Shown here one piece after another: positions 8,146 to 15,825 of a stretch of 64,000 bases of DNA. Positions within the stretch are counted from its first letter, which is position 1. Each line of letters begins with the position of its first letter. The position numbers and the translations under genes were made by a program. The DNA is taken from NCBI RefSeq assembly GCF_009363895.1, contig NZ_CP045434.1, positions 2,973,291 to 3,037,290 of the forward strand. Reading direction: 5' to 3'. This DNA is from Sphingomonas ginsengisoli An et al. 2013 (GTDB lineage: Bacteria; Pseudomonadota; Alphaproteobacteria; Sphingomonadales; Sphingomonadaceae). The notes below the pieces were generated by a model, which was not told the DNA's origin, searched no databases, and was given only the letters and a program-made list of their open reading frames with translations.

Positions 8146-8474
8146 GCCCCGTCGGCGCGACGGGTGATATTCTCCTTGGCCAATTGCTGGCGCAGACCGA
8201 AGGCCGGTCGCTCGACATCGTGACCATCAGGGCGCTGGTCGAGGAAGCGAGCCAGTCTGGCGCGCAGCGCGCACTCGCCAGCCTCGGGCTCGATGATGCG
8301 CAGGCCCGGCGCGACATGGGTGAGCTGCGCGAGTTGCTGAGCGCCTGGCGGGACGCCAAGCGAAGCGCTTGGCAGGCGATGGTGACGTGGATCGTCCGGG
8401 TCTGCCTGGCCGGCCTGCTGATCAGCATCGCCTTCCGGTTGGGCTTGTCCGAGCTGGTCCATGCCGGTTCGTGA
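8142..8474 (+). CDS. DUF6127-family protein of the GTA/prophage head module
   Basis: A 110-residue protein with a soluble N-terminal part (GDILLGQLLAQ, LRALVEEASQ-like) and one C-terminal membrane segment at about residues 82-102 (VTWIVRVCLAGLLISIAF). This architecture and its position between portal and protease match DUF6127 proteins of sphingomonad GTA-like clusters. Function unknown; a membrane anchor or lysis-related role can be imagined but not shown. Its start overlaps the portal stop and its end overlaps the protease start by 14 bases, indicating translational coupling. Confidence 0.7.
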   Translation: MSPVGATGDILLGQLLAQTEGRSLDIVTIRALVEEASQSGAQRALASLGLDDAQARRDMGELRELLSAWRDAKRSAWQAMVTWIVRVCLAGLLISIAFRLGLSELVHAGS

Positions 8475-8889
8475 TCGCCGCGGCGGTTCGGTGCGCTTTG
8501 CCGGCTATGCCGCGGTGTTCGACGCGCTCGATCAGGGTGGCGACATCGTCAAGGCAGGGGCGTTCAGGCGCACGCTGGCGAGCCTGCCGTCGATCCCCTT
8601 GCTGTGGCAGCATCGGGCGGGCCGCGTGATCGGCACGATCGAGCGGGTCGAAGAAGATCAGCGAGGATTGCGCGTGATCGGGTCGCTCAACGGCAGCGAG
8701 AGCGGGACGACCGCGGCTCGCCTGATCGGTTCGCGCCAGATCGACGGCCTGAGCTTCGGCTATCGCGTGCGGACATCCGAGCAAGCGGGCGACGCCCGCG
8801 TGCTGACCGACGTCGACCTGCTCGAGGTGAGTGTGGTCGCGCGACCGATGCAGCTCAAGGCCAGGATCCACGCGGTCCAATCGGGCTGA
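8461..8889 (+). CDS. HK97-family prohead protease
   Basis: A 142-residue serine protease expected to cleave the capsid scaffold during head maturation. Seen: RFAGYAAVFDALDQGGD, LLWQHRAGRVIG (with the catalytic His in a WQH context), GLSFGYRV (with the catalytic Ser in ...DGLSFG) and LLEVSVVARPM. These are the conserved blocks of the U35 protease family. Length is slightly short but complete. It precedes the capsid gene, as in HK97 and RcGTA. Confidence 0.87.
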   Translation: MPVRDRRGGSVRFAGYAAVFDALDQGGDIVKAGAFRRTLASLPSIPLLWQHRAGRVIGTIERVEEDQRGLRVIGSLNGSESGTTAARLIGSRQIDGLSFGYRVRTSEQAGDARVLTDVDLLEVSVVARPMQLKARIHAVQSG

Positions 8890-8975
8890 CCGGTCGGTCA
8901 GCCAAACCGAACAAGTTCAATTCATGACCACGGTTCACCGCGTCGGTGAGCCGCCTGTCTTTGTGGGAGCCCGAC

Positions 8976-10037
8976 ATGGAAGTGAAGGCCGATGCGCTCG
9001 AACAGTCGTTCGACGACGTGAATTTCGAAGAGATTGGAATCTCGCTCAAGGAGGAACTCGAACTGCTCAAGAATCGCCTGGCCGACAGCCAGAACGCCGC
9101 CCTTCGCCCCGCCCTCGACGGGGTGAAGTCCGCCGAGAATTCGGCATTTGTCGAGCGCTTCCTGCGGCGCGGGATCGATAGCGATCTGGAAGCCAAGTCG
9201 GCCGACAATTCGTCGGGCGGCGCAGGCGGTTACGCCATTCCCCGCGATATCGACGAACAGATCGACCGCACGCTGGTGACGCTGTCGCCGATCCGCGCCA
9301 TCGCCAACGTCGTCAAGGTCGGCAGCTCCAACTATCGCAAGCTGATCACCACCGGCGGCGCGCCGTCTGGCTGGGTCGGATTCGAGGCGGCGCGACCCGA
9401 GACGGGAACGCCGACCTTCACCGAAGTGGTCCCGGCGAGCGGCGATCTCTACGCCAATCCGGCCGCGTCGCAGCACATGCTCGACGATGCCATGTTCGAT
9501 GTCGAAGCTTGGCTGGCGAACGAGATCGCGGTTGAATTCGCTCGGGGGGAGGGCGCGGCGTTCATCAAGGGCACCGGCGTCAACCAGCCGCTCGGCTTCC
9601 TGTCGTCGCCGACCGCAACGACCGCCGACGGGGCCCGCCCGATGGGCACGCTGCAGACGATCGGGACGGGGGTCGCCGGTGGCTTCCCGGCAAGCTCGCC
9701 AGCCGACAAACTGATCGACCTCGTTCAGAGCTTGCGTCAGCCGTATCGCCAGGGCGCGGTGTTCGTGATGAACAGTGCGACCGCGGCGACGATCCGCAAG
9801 TTCAAGACCGCGGACGGCGCGTTTATCTGGCAGCCCGGCATGGTCGCCGGCCAGCCCTCGAGCCTGCTGGGTTACCCGGTGATCGAAGCCGAAGACATGC
9901 CCGACGTGTCGGCCAACAGCCTGTCGGTCGCGTTCGGCAACTTCAAGGCGGGCTACATCATCGCCGAGCGCAGCGAGACGAGCATCCTGCGCGATCCCTA
10001 CACCAAGAAGCCCTATGTTTATTTCTACGCGACCTAG
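8976..10037 (+). CDS. HK97-family phage major capsid protein (C-terminally truncated)
   Basis: A 353-residue major capsid protein. An N-terminal coiled-coil-like delta domain (SLKEELELLKNRLAD) is followed by the HK97 fold: SGGAGGYAIPRDID, IRAIANVVKVGSSNYRKLI, MLDDAMFDVEAWLANEIA, FIKGTGVNQPLGFL and LGYPVIEAEDMPD. GTG/GGGAG ahead of the ATG at 8976 supports that start over 8946. The protein stops at KPYVYFYAT, whereas GTA-type capsids as I remember them continue for about 15 more residues (a KRVGGGV-like end). The stop codon is followed, in the same frame, by DUF2793 sequence, so the gene end appears to be a deletion junction. Confidence 0.88.
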   Translation: MEVKADALEQSFDDVNFEEIGISLKEELELLKNRLADSQNAALRPALDGVKSAENSAFVERFLRRGIDSDLEAKSADNSSGGAGGYAIPRDIDEQIDRTLVTLSPIRAIANVVKVGSSNYRKLITTGGAPSGWVGFEAARPETGTPTFTEVVPASGDLYANPAASQHMLDDAMFDVEAWLANEIAVEFARGEGAAFIKGTGVNQPLGFLSSPTATTADGARPMGTLQTIGTGVAGGFPASSPADKLIDLVQSLRQPYRQGAVFVMNSATAATIRKFKTADGAFIWQPGMVAGQPSSLLGYPVIEAEDMPDVSANSLSVAFGNFKAGYIIAERSETSILRDPYTKKPYVYFYAT

Positions 10038-10451
10038 GCGCTCGAAAACAACATCCAGCCGGTGGTAGCGGGCGCGCCTGTCGATAGCCCGCCGCCGTCC
10101 CCAAGCGTTGGCGACCAATATCTTGTGGGCGACACACCGGAGGACGCCTTTGCCGAACACGCGCAGAATCTCGCCACTTGGACTGAGGCTGGCTGGCTGT
10201 TCACGCCACCGCGCGAGATGATGTCGGTGGTGGACGGTCGCAGCGGCCAGGCCTGGTTCTACCGTGGAGGCGAATGGCTTTTGGGGATGATCGAGGCAGC
10301 GGAAGGCCGCGTCGATGGTCAGAAGGTGCTCGGGTCTCGGCAGTCCGCAATTCCGGTGCCGACGGGCGGCACTGTTGTCGATCAGGAGAGCCGAGCCGCA
10401 CTGGCCGCGATGCTTTCCGCGCTTCGGCAGCATGGCTTAATTGCCACGTGA
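10038..10451 (+). pseudogene. N-terminally deleted DUF2793 protein (GTA tail-end gene)
   Basis: The frame from 10038 reads ALENNIQPVVAGAPVDSPP then VGDQYLVGDTPEDAF, WTEAGWLFTPP and AWFYRGGEWL, the conserved DUF2793 pattern of the last gene in sphingomonad GTA/prophage tail clusters. It begins in the middle of the domain, immediately after and in phase with the capsid TAG, with no proper start (first candidate GTG at 10062) and no ribosome site. All head-tail adaptor, tail tube, tape-measure and host-recognition genes expected between capsid and DUF2793 are absent. It may be untranslated, or produced by read-through as a capsid fusion. Confidence 0.7.
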
Positions 10452-10553
10452 CGACCTTCATTTCGGCACACTCGCTTATATCCTTTCCGGATCGATGGCA
10501 GCGCACTAAGGTCGCGAGGCGCGTCCCGCGCAGGTCACACGGAAAGGGTTTCC

Positions 10554-11411
10554 ATGCGGAAGCTGGCAAGTGCCGCCCTTTTGCTCGCAACGATGGTCGC
10601 ACCGGCTTGGGCGAGCGAAGGTACATGGTATGCGGGGGTAGAGGGCGGCGCTCTCAAGGCCCGCAACGCTCACCTCGATTACTCGCGCGGAAGCATCCGC
10701 CAGAACAACGTCATCAACATCGACTACAAGACCGGCTTGGATGTCGATGGCCTGATCGGCTATGATTTCGGTCCATTGCGGGCCGAAGCCGAGTTTGGGT
10801 ACAAGCGCGCTAGCGCGGACTCGGTGGCGGTTAACCTGAGTGGTCCGGTCGTCATTCCGCCGAGCAGTGTGAATTACTCGGGTCGGACGCGCGTCCTTTC
10901 CAGTATGTTCAACCTGCTCGGTGATGTCGGCGGCAGTCAGTTCAGCGTTTATGGCGGCGGCGGCGTTGGTCTCGCTCGCACCAAGGTGCGAGCCGATCTC
11001 TCGCCATTGACCTTTTCGGGACAGCTCGACTCGGTCAACGGGACCGATCGCAAATTTGCGTGGCAGCTCATCGCCGGCCTAAGAGCGGCGGTCAGTGAGC
11101 ACGTCGATGTCGGAATCAAATACCGCTACTTCCGGACGAAGTACCGCTTCGACGATCTCGCCGCGAACCTAGTGCCGGAGCAGATCGATGGTCGTTTCCG
11201 TTCGCACTCGTTGCTCGCGAGCCTGATTGTGAATTTCGGCAAGGCAGCGCCCCCACCGCCGCCGCCGCCGCCTCCACCGCCTCCGCCTCCGCCTCCGCCG
11301 CCTCCGGCGACGCAGAGTTGTCCGGATGGGTCAGTCATTCTGGCGACCGATCAGTGTCCGGCGCCGCCGCCACCTCCACCCCCGCCGCCGCCGGCGCCAG
11401 AGCGCGGCTGA
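10554..11411 (+). CDS. Outer-membrane beta-barrel protein with proline-rich C-terminal tail
   Basis: A 285-residue protein with a signal peptide (MRKLASAALLLATMVAPAWA, cleavage about residue 20) and an eight-stranded OmpA/OmpW-like barrel: GTWYAGVEGGALKA, LIGYDFGPLRAEAEFGY, FSVYGGGGVGLAR, HVDVGIKYRYFRTKY and SLLASLIVNFG at about residues 20-228. A run of 19 prolines (11250-11306), a Cys-flanked CPDGS...DQC segment and a second run of 10 prolines follow, then APERG. OmpA relatives often carry a peptidoglycan-binding domain after such a linker; here none follows. Start supported by GGAAAGGG at 10541-10549. Confidence 0.82.
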   Translation: MRKLASAALLLATMVAPAWASEGTWYAGVEGGALKARNAHLDYSRGSIRQNNVINIDYKTGLDVDGLIGYDFGPLRAEAEFGYKRASADSVAVNLSGPVVIPPSSVNYSGRTRVLSSMFNLLGDVGGSQFSVYGGGGVGLARTKVRADLSPLTFSGQLDSVNGTDRKFAWQLIAGLRAAVSEHVDVGIKYRYFRTKYRFDDLAANLVPEQIDGRFRSHSLLASLIVNFGKAAPPPPPPPPPPPPPPPPPPPATQSCPDGSVILATDQCPAPPPPPPPPPPAPERG

Positions 11412-11416
11412 TTGAT

Positions 11417-11445
11417 AAGGCCGGCACCAAGGTGCCGGCCTTTTC
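11417..11445 (+). terminator. Rho-independent terminator after the beta-barrel gene
   Basis: AAGGCCGGCACC and GGTGCCGGCCTT form a perfect stem around AA, followed by TTTCTTT. It ends the outer-membrane protein transcript before alr. Confidence 0.88.
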
Positions 11446-11502
11446 TTTCGGCGTGTCCCGGCAACGCTCGACCTTGATAGGGTCGAGCAGTAAGCGGACG
11501 CG

Positions 11503-12531
11503 ATGCATTTCCCGCTGAAACTTCGCTGCAGCCGTGACGCGCTCAGCGCCAATTACCGCTGGTTACAGGGCCGAACGCGAGCCTCGGTAGGTGCTGCAGT
11601 CAAGGCCAATGGCTATGGGCTGGGGGCAAGGGATGCGCTCGAGACGCTCGCCAACCAAGGTTGTCGCGACTTCTTCGTCTCAACCTATTCGGAGGCGATC
11701 GAACTCGAGCCCGCGGCCGGATCTTGTTCCGTCATGGTGCTTCACGGCGTTGGGCCGGACGATCTGGCTGCTGCCCTCGCGTCGAAGGCCCGGCCGGTAC
11801 TGAACACCGCGGCGCAGGTGGCAAGGTGGAAGGCGGCTGCGCCGGACCGACCGTGTGATCTGATGGTCGACACGGGCATGAACCGGCTGGGCCTGCGTCC
11901 AGAAGACCTTGGCGTCGCCAGCGGCCTTGCGCTCGACACGGTCCACAGCCATCTCGCCTGTGCCGACGAAGATCATCCGTTGAACGAACGCCAGCGGCAG
12001 CGCTTCGCCGAGATCGCCGCCAGCCTGCCCGCCAAGCGCCACAGCTTGGCCAACAGCGCAGGCATCTTGCTCGGGCCCGACTTTCACTTTGGCCTCGTTC
12101 GGCCAGGGTTGGCACTATATGGCGGCATTCCCCGCGCTGAAGCCCGCGGCAAGATCAACCAAGTGGCCTTTCTCCAGGCCGAGGTCATCCAGCGACGGCT
12201 GATCAAGGCGGGCGAAAGCTGCGGCTATTCAGCGACCTTCGTCGCCAAGCACGATACCCCGGCAGCAGTGATCAACATCGGTTATGCCGACGGCTATTGG
12301 CGCGGCTTTTCCTCTTCTGGAGCGGCGAGCGTTGGCGGCGAGCGACTACCGGTGCTCGGCAGGGTCTCGATGGACCTTGTCATCCTGGATTGCAGCGCAG
12401 CGCCATTGCTCAGCGAGGGCGATTGGGTCGACATCGACTTCGAACTGGCAAGCGCCGCCGAACAGTCCGGCATGTCGCAATACGAGTTACTGACCGGCCT
12501 CGGCGATCGCTTCGAGCGTAGCTGGTTCTGA
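11503..12531 (+). CDS. alr: Alanine racemase
   Basis: PLP enzyme interconverting L- and D-alanine for peptidoglycan. Seen: the PLP lysine K34 in AAVKANGYGLG, the conserved DTGMNRLG, FGLVRPGLALYGG, the catalytic-tyrosine region INIGYADGYWRG, and GRVSMDL. The 342-residue length is slightly short but complete. Its 3' end overlaps the convergent nth gene by 45 bases. Confidence 0.95.
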   Translation: MHFPLKLRCSRDALSANYRWLQGRTRASVGAAVKANGYGLGARDALETLANQGCRDFFVSTYSEAIELEPAAGSCSVMVLHGVGPDDLAAALASKARPVLNTAAQVARWKAAAPDRPCDLMVDTGMNRLGLRPEDLGVASGLALDTVHSHLACADEDHPLNERQRQRFAEIAASLPAKRHSLANSAGILLGPDFHFGLVRPGLALYGGIPRAEARGKINQVAFLQAEVIQRRLIKAGESCGYSATFVAKHDTPAAVINIGYADGYWRGFSSSGAASVGGERLPVLGRVSMDLVILDCSAAPLLSEGDWVDIDFELASAAEQSGMSQYELLTGLGDRFERSWF

Positions 12532-13173
12532 CCCTTTCGGCGGCGGCGACTTGGGCCGATATCGGCACAAATCCGCCACCGGACACCGCCAGCACTCCGG
12601 ACGCCGCGCCTTGCAGATGTAGCGCCCGTGCAGGATGAGCCAGTGGTGGGCGTGGAGCCGGAATGTCGCTGGCGTGACCTTTTCGAGCTTCAACTCGACG
12701 TCCAGCGGGGTTTTGCCGGGTGCTAGACCGGTGCGATTGCCAACGCGAAAAATGTGGGTGTCGACCGCGATGAGCGGCTGGCCGAACGCGATGTTCAGTA
12801 CGACGTTGGCGGTCTTGCGCCCGACGCCGGCCAGTTTCTCCAGTGCAGCGCGATCGGCTGGAACCTCCCCGCCATGATCGTCGATGAGCTGCCGCGCCAT
12901 GGCGATGACGTTCTTGGCCTTGGTATTGAACAGGCCGATCGTCTTGATCTGCTCGCGCACCCCATCTTCACCGAGCGCGAGCATCTCCGTTGGCGTATCG
13001 GCTAGCGCGAACAGCTTGCGGGTCGCGAGGTTGACGCTGACGTCGGTCGCCTGCGCCGAGAGCGCGACGGCGACCAGCAGCGTATAGGGGTTGGACCATT
13101 CGAGCTCGCCTTCGGGCTCGGGATTGAGCTCGGCCAGTCGGCGATAGAATTCGAATACCTGCGCCTTGTTCAT
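12487..13173 (-). CDS. nth: Endonuclease III (DNA glycosylase/AP lyase)
   Basis: Removes oxidised pyrimidines in base-excision repair. Seen: the helix-hairpin-helix LAGVGRKTANVVLN with catalytic Lys, VDTHIFRVGNRTGL with catalytic Asp, and the [4Fe-4S] cluster loop C-x6-C-x2-C-x5-C in CKARRPECWRCPVADLC. A 25-residue basic tail follows the cluster. The start overlaps the dapB stop (ATG/TGA), so dapB-nth form one unit. Confidence 0.96.
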   Translation of the reverse strand: MNKAQVFEFYRRLAELNPEPEGELEWSNPYTLLVAVALSAQATDVSVNLATRKLFALADTPTEMLALGEDGVREQIKTIGLFNTKAKNVIAMARQLIDDHGGEVPADRAALEKLAGVGRKTANVVLNIAFGQPLIAVDTHIFRVGNRTGLAPGKTPLDVELKLEKVTPATFRLHAHHWLILHGRYICKARRPECWRCPVADLCRYRPKSPPPKGSEPATLEAIAEAGQ

Positions 13174-13877
13174 CGCGCGCGGATGACGTCGGCCATCGAA
13201 TAAAGCCCGGGCGCCCGGCCGACGAGGTATCGCGCCGCCGCCAGCGCGCCGCGCGCGAAGATGCGCCGATCTTCCGCGCGATGCGAAATAATGACGCGCT
13301 CCTCTACCCCTAGAAACATCACGTCATGGTCGCCGACCACAGTCCCGCCGCGCACCGCGGCGAAGCCGACCTCGCCAGAGCGACGGGTCAGCTGGGTTCC
13401 GGCGCGGGCTGTGTCGGCTGTCAGTGGCACGCCGCGGCCGCGCGCCACCGCCTGACCCAGCGCCAGCGCCGTCCCCGATGGTGCATCGGCCTTGCGGCGA
13501 TGGTGAAGTTCGAGAATTTCGGCATCCCACCCGTCGCCCAGCACGGCTGCGGCGCGCTCGACCAACTCGCTCAGCAAGGCCACCCCCAAGCTGGTATTCG
13601 CGGCGACGACTATTGCGATCTCGCGGGCAGCCTCCGTCAGAAGCCGATGTGCTTCGTCGTCGAGCCCGGTCGTCCCCACCAAGACCGGCACGTCGGCTTC
13701 TCGAGCGCGATCCAGCGTCGCCAGCAAGGCCGAAGGCGCTGAAAAATCCACCAGCACGTCGCCCCGGTTCTGGTCGATGGTAAAGTCGGGATCGTCGGCG
13801 ACGAGCGCGGCGATGGCCTGGCCCATGCGCCCATTCGGGGCGATCAGCGTCAGGCGGATGGGAGTGTCAGGCCGCAT
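13170..13877 (-). CDS. dapB: 4-hydroxy-tetrahydrodipicolinate reductase
   Basis: NAD(P)H-dependent step of lysine and meso-diaminopimelate synthesis. Seen: a nucleotide-binding APNGRMGQAI motif, the conserved ELHHRRKADAPSGTAL containing the catalytic HH and Lys, and GTVVGDHDVMFLG. The start at 13877 (MRPDTPIRLT) aligns with the family; a longer reading to 13895 is possible. About 235 residues, a little shorter than the E. coli enzyme. Confidence 0.95.
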   Translation of the reverse strand: MRPDTPIRLTLIAPNGRMGQAIAALVADDPDFTIDQNRGDVLVDFSAPSALLATLDRAREADVPVLVGTTGLDDEAHRLLTEAAREIAIVVAANTSLGVALLSELVERAAAVLGDGWDAEILELHHRRKADAPSGTALALGQAVARGRGVPLTADTARAGTQLTRRSGEVGFAAVRGGTVVGDHDVMFLGVEERVIISHRAEDRRIFARGALAAARYLVGRAPGLYSMADVIRAR

Positions 13878-13898
13878 CCGCCGGTGATGGCGCAAGGG

Positions 13899-14660
13899 TC
13901 ACGGCCGTGCAATGCCGAGCAGGTCCTGCAGGTCCAGCGCAGCCTGCGGCGCCCGAACCTTCGCTCCGTTTATCATGAAGACATAGGCGTCCTTGCCCGC
14001 CGTGGCCTGCGCCCTCGCGCGGCTGGCGAAGTCCGCCAACCGGTCGGCGGGATAGCCCGTCGGGCATTCCTCGCGCATCCGCTGCAGCCGGGCGTAGGTG
14101 AAGTTCGCCGTGTCCATGTCGATGCACGGAAATTCGTCATCGTCACCGAACACCACGGCGACGTCATGATCGCGGGCCAGTTGCTCGAATCGTGCGTCGC
14201 GGAAGCTCTCGTGGCGCGGCTCGAGCGCGTGGCGTAGCGGCAAGCCATCCAACGAACGCGGCAGCAACTCGAAAAACCGCGCGATGTCCTCGGCGTCGAA
14301 CGATCGCCGCGCGGCCAACATCCAGAGGATCGGTCCGAGCTTGGGCCCGAGCGCCGCCAACCCCTGGTCGAGGAAGTTGTGCACACCTTCGCCGGCGTCG
14401 GCCAATTTTGGACGCGTCACGCAGAAGCGGCTGCCTTTGACTGCGAACTGGAAACCTTCGGGGACGGCGGCCGCCCACTTCTCCCAGCTCGCCGGACTTT
14501 GCCGGCCGTAGAAAGTGGCGTTGATCTCGATCGCGCCCACTGCCGCCGCGGCGAACGGAAGTTCGCGGCTGTGCGGTAGTCCCGCAGGATAGAAGTCACC
14601 GCGCCACGGCGGATAGGTCCAGCCGCCGATCCCGACCCGGATCTGGCCGCGCGTACTCAC
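13899..14660 (-). CDS. DUF72 domain-containing protein (YecE-like)
   Basis: A 253-residue TIM-barrel-like protein of the DUF72 family. Seen: VGIGGWTYPPWRGDFYP, AIEINATFYGRQSPASWEKWA, FAVKGSRFCVTRPKL, LEPRHESF and ANFTYARLQRMRE. Family function is unknown; some members sit near DNA-repair or metabolism genes. It lies between dapB and a thioesterase gene, overlapping the latter's stop by 4 bases, so the minus-strand run from 15055 to 12487 may be one transcript. Confidence 0.88.
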   Translation of the reverse strand: MSTRGQIRVGIGGWTYPPWRGDFYPAGLPHSRELPFAAAAVGAIEINATFYGRQSPASWEKWAAAVPEGFQFAVKGSRFCVTRPKLADAGEGVHNFLDQGLAALGPKLGPILWMLAARRSFDAEDIARFFELLPRSLDGLPLRHALEPRHESFRDARFEQLARDHDVAVVFGDDDEFPCIDMDTANFTYARLQRMREECPTGYPADRLADFASRARAQATAGKDAYVFMINGAKVRAPQAALDLQDLLGIARP

Positions 14661-15055
14661 GCGGGGGGCATGAACCGACTGACGATGTCCTTGGCCAGCC
14701 GCGCCGGACGGAGCGAGGCGGCATCAAGGCAGCACCAGATGCTCTTCACTTCGGCCAGCACCGTTTCGCCGCGCCGGATCACCGTGGTGAAAAAGGCGCG
14801 CGCGCCCTGCATCTGGTCGGCGATGACGTCCGCCACGACCTGATCCTCGAGGAAGGTCGGCCTCCGAAACTCGATTTCGTGCTTCAATGCGACCCACAAG
14901 TGGCTGGTGACCGCCTCAGTCGGCGCGACCTTCTCCCAATAGCGAACCACCGCCTCCTGGACCCACTTCAGGTACACGCTGTTGTTGACGTGCCCCATAT
15001 GGTCGATGTCGGCGGGAAGTATCCCGATGGAGTGGCGGTACATCATAGGTCCCAT
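14657..15055 (-). CDS. Acyl-CoA thioesterase (hotdog fold, 4HBT/YbgC type)
   Basis: Single hotdog domain of about 130 residues. Seen: the active-site segment PADIDHMGHVNNSVYLKWVQEA with the typical Asp, followed by a central beta sheet (LWVALKHEIEFRRPTF, QVVADVIADQMQG). Hydrolyses acyl- or hydroxybenzoyl-CoA type thioesters; the substrate is unknown. A longer frame to 15118 would overlap the divergent sirtuin start, so I prefer the ATG pair at 15055/15046. Confidence 0.83.
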   Translation of the reverse strand: MGPMMYRHSIGILPADIDHMGHVNNSVYLKWVQEAVVRYWEKVAPTEAVTSHLWVALKHEIEFRRPTFLEDQVVADVIADQMQGARAFFTTVIRRGETVLAEVKSIWCCLDAASLRPARLAKDIVSRFMPPA

Positions 15056-15075
15056 GTCGGCAGCGTGAGCGCTGC

Positions 15076-15089
15076 TGACAATAGTGTCA
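15076..15089. promoter_or_regulatory. Short palindrome in a divergent promoter region
   Basis: TGACA-ATAG-TGTCA lies between the divergent thioesterase and sirtuin genes. It also creates a TTGACA-like -35 box on the minus strand. It could be an operator, but with 5-bp arms chance is a fair explanation. Confidence 0.25.
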
Positions 15090-15105
15090 ACAAACAGGTT
15101 ACCCG

Positions 15106-15825
15106 ATGGTTGCTGCAACTGGACGAAACGGAGCCAATCTTCTGATCCTGACCGGCGCCGGGATCAGCGCGGACAGCGGCGTCCCGACCTTTCGCGCCGC
15201 CGATGGCCTGTGGGAGGGTCACCGGGTCGAGGACGTCGCTACGCCCGAGGCGTTCGAGCGCAATCCGGGGCTGGTTCACAGCTTCTACGACGCGCGTCGC
15301 GCTCATCTCGACGCCGTCGTGCCGAACGCCGCGCATCGGGCGCTGGCCAGGCTCGATGCCGAATGGCCCGGCGAGCTGCTGATCGTGACCCAGAATGTCG
15401 ACGATCTCCACGAGCGGGCAGGAGCCAAACGCCTGCTCCATATGCACGGCGAGCTGAAGAGCGGCTGGTGCCGCGCCTGCGATGCCCGCTTCGTCTGGAC
15501 CGGCGACATGGGCGAGGAAGCCCACTGTGCTGCCTGCGCCGTGGTCGGCGACGTCCGCCCCGACATCGTCTGGTTCGGCGAGATGCCCTACGATATGGAC
15601 CGGATCGAGCGCGCGCAGCACGACTGCGACCTGTTCGTCTCGATCGGCACTTCGGGCGCGGTCTATCCCGCGGCGGGCTTCGTCCAGACCGCGCGCTATC
15701 GCGGCGCCCGCTGCCTCGAGCTCAACCTCGAGCCGAGCGCGGGGAGCATCTTTTTCGACGAAACCCGCATCGGGCGCGCGGCCGACCTCGTGCCGGCCTG
15801 GGTCGACGAATTGCTCGCCGGCTAG
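15106..15825 (+). CDS. cobB: NAD-dependent protein deacylase (sirtuin, CobB-like)
   Basis: NAD-dependent lysine deacylase of 239 residues. Seen: GAGISADSGVPTFR (NAD binding), TQNVDDLHERAG, the catalytic histidine in HMHGEL, and a zinc ribbon CRAC...CAAC. Tyr61 and Arg64 in FYDARR match the Y-x-x-R pair that in SIRT5 and E. coli CobB recognises succinyl or malonyl lysine, so desuccinylase activity is likely (family knowledge). Convergent with era, 4-base overlap at the 3' end. Confidence 0.93.
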   Translation: MVAATGRNGANLLILTGAGISADSGVPTFRAADGLWEGHRVEDVATPEAFERNPGLVHSFYDARRAHLDAVVPNAAHRALARLDAEWPGELLIVTQNVDDLHERAGAKRLLHMHGELKSGWCRACDARFVWTGDMGEEAHCAACAVVGDVRPDIVWFGEMPYDMDRIERAQHDCDLFVSIGTSGAVYPAAGFVQTARYRGARCLELNLEPSAGSIFFDETRIGRAADLVPAWVDELLAG

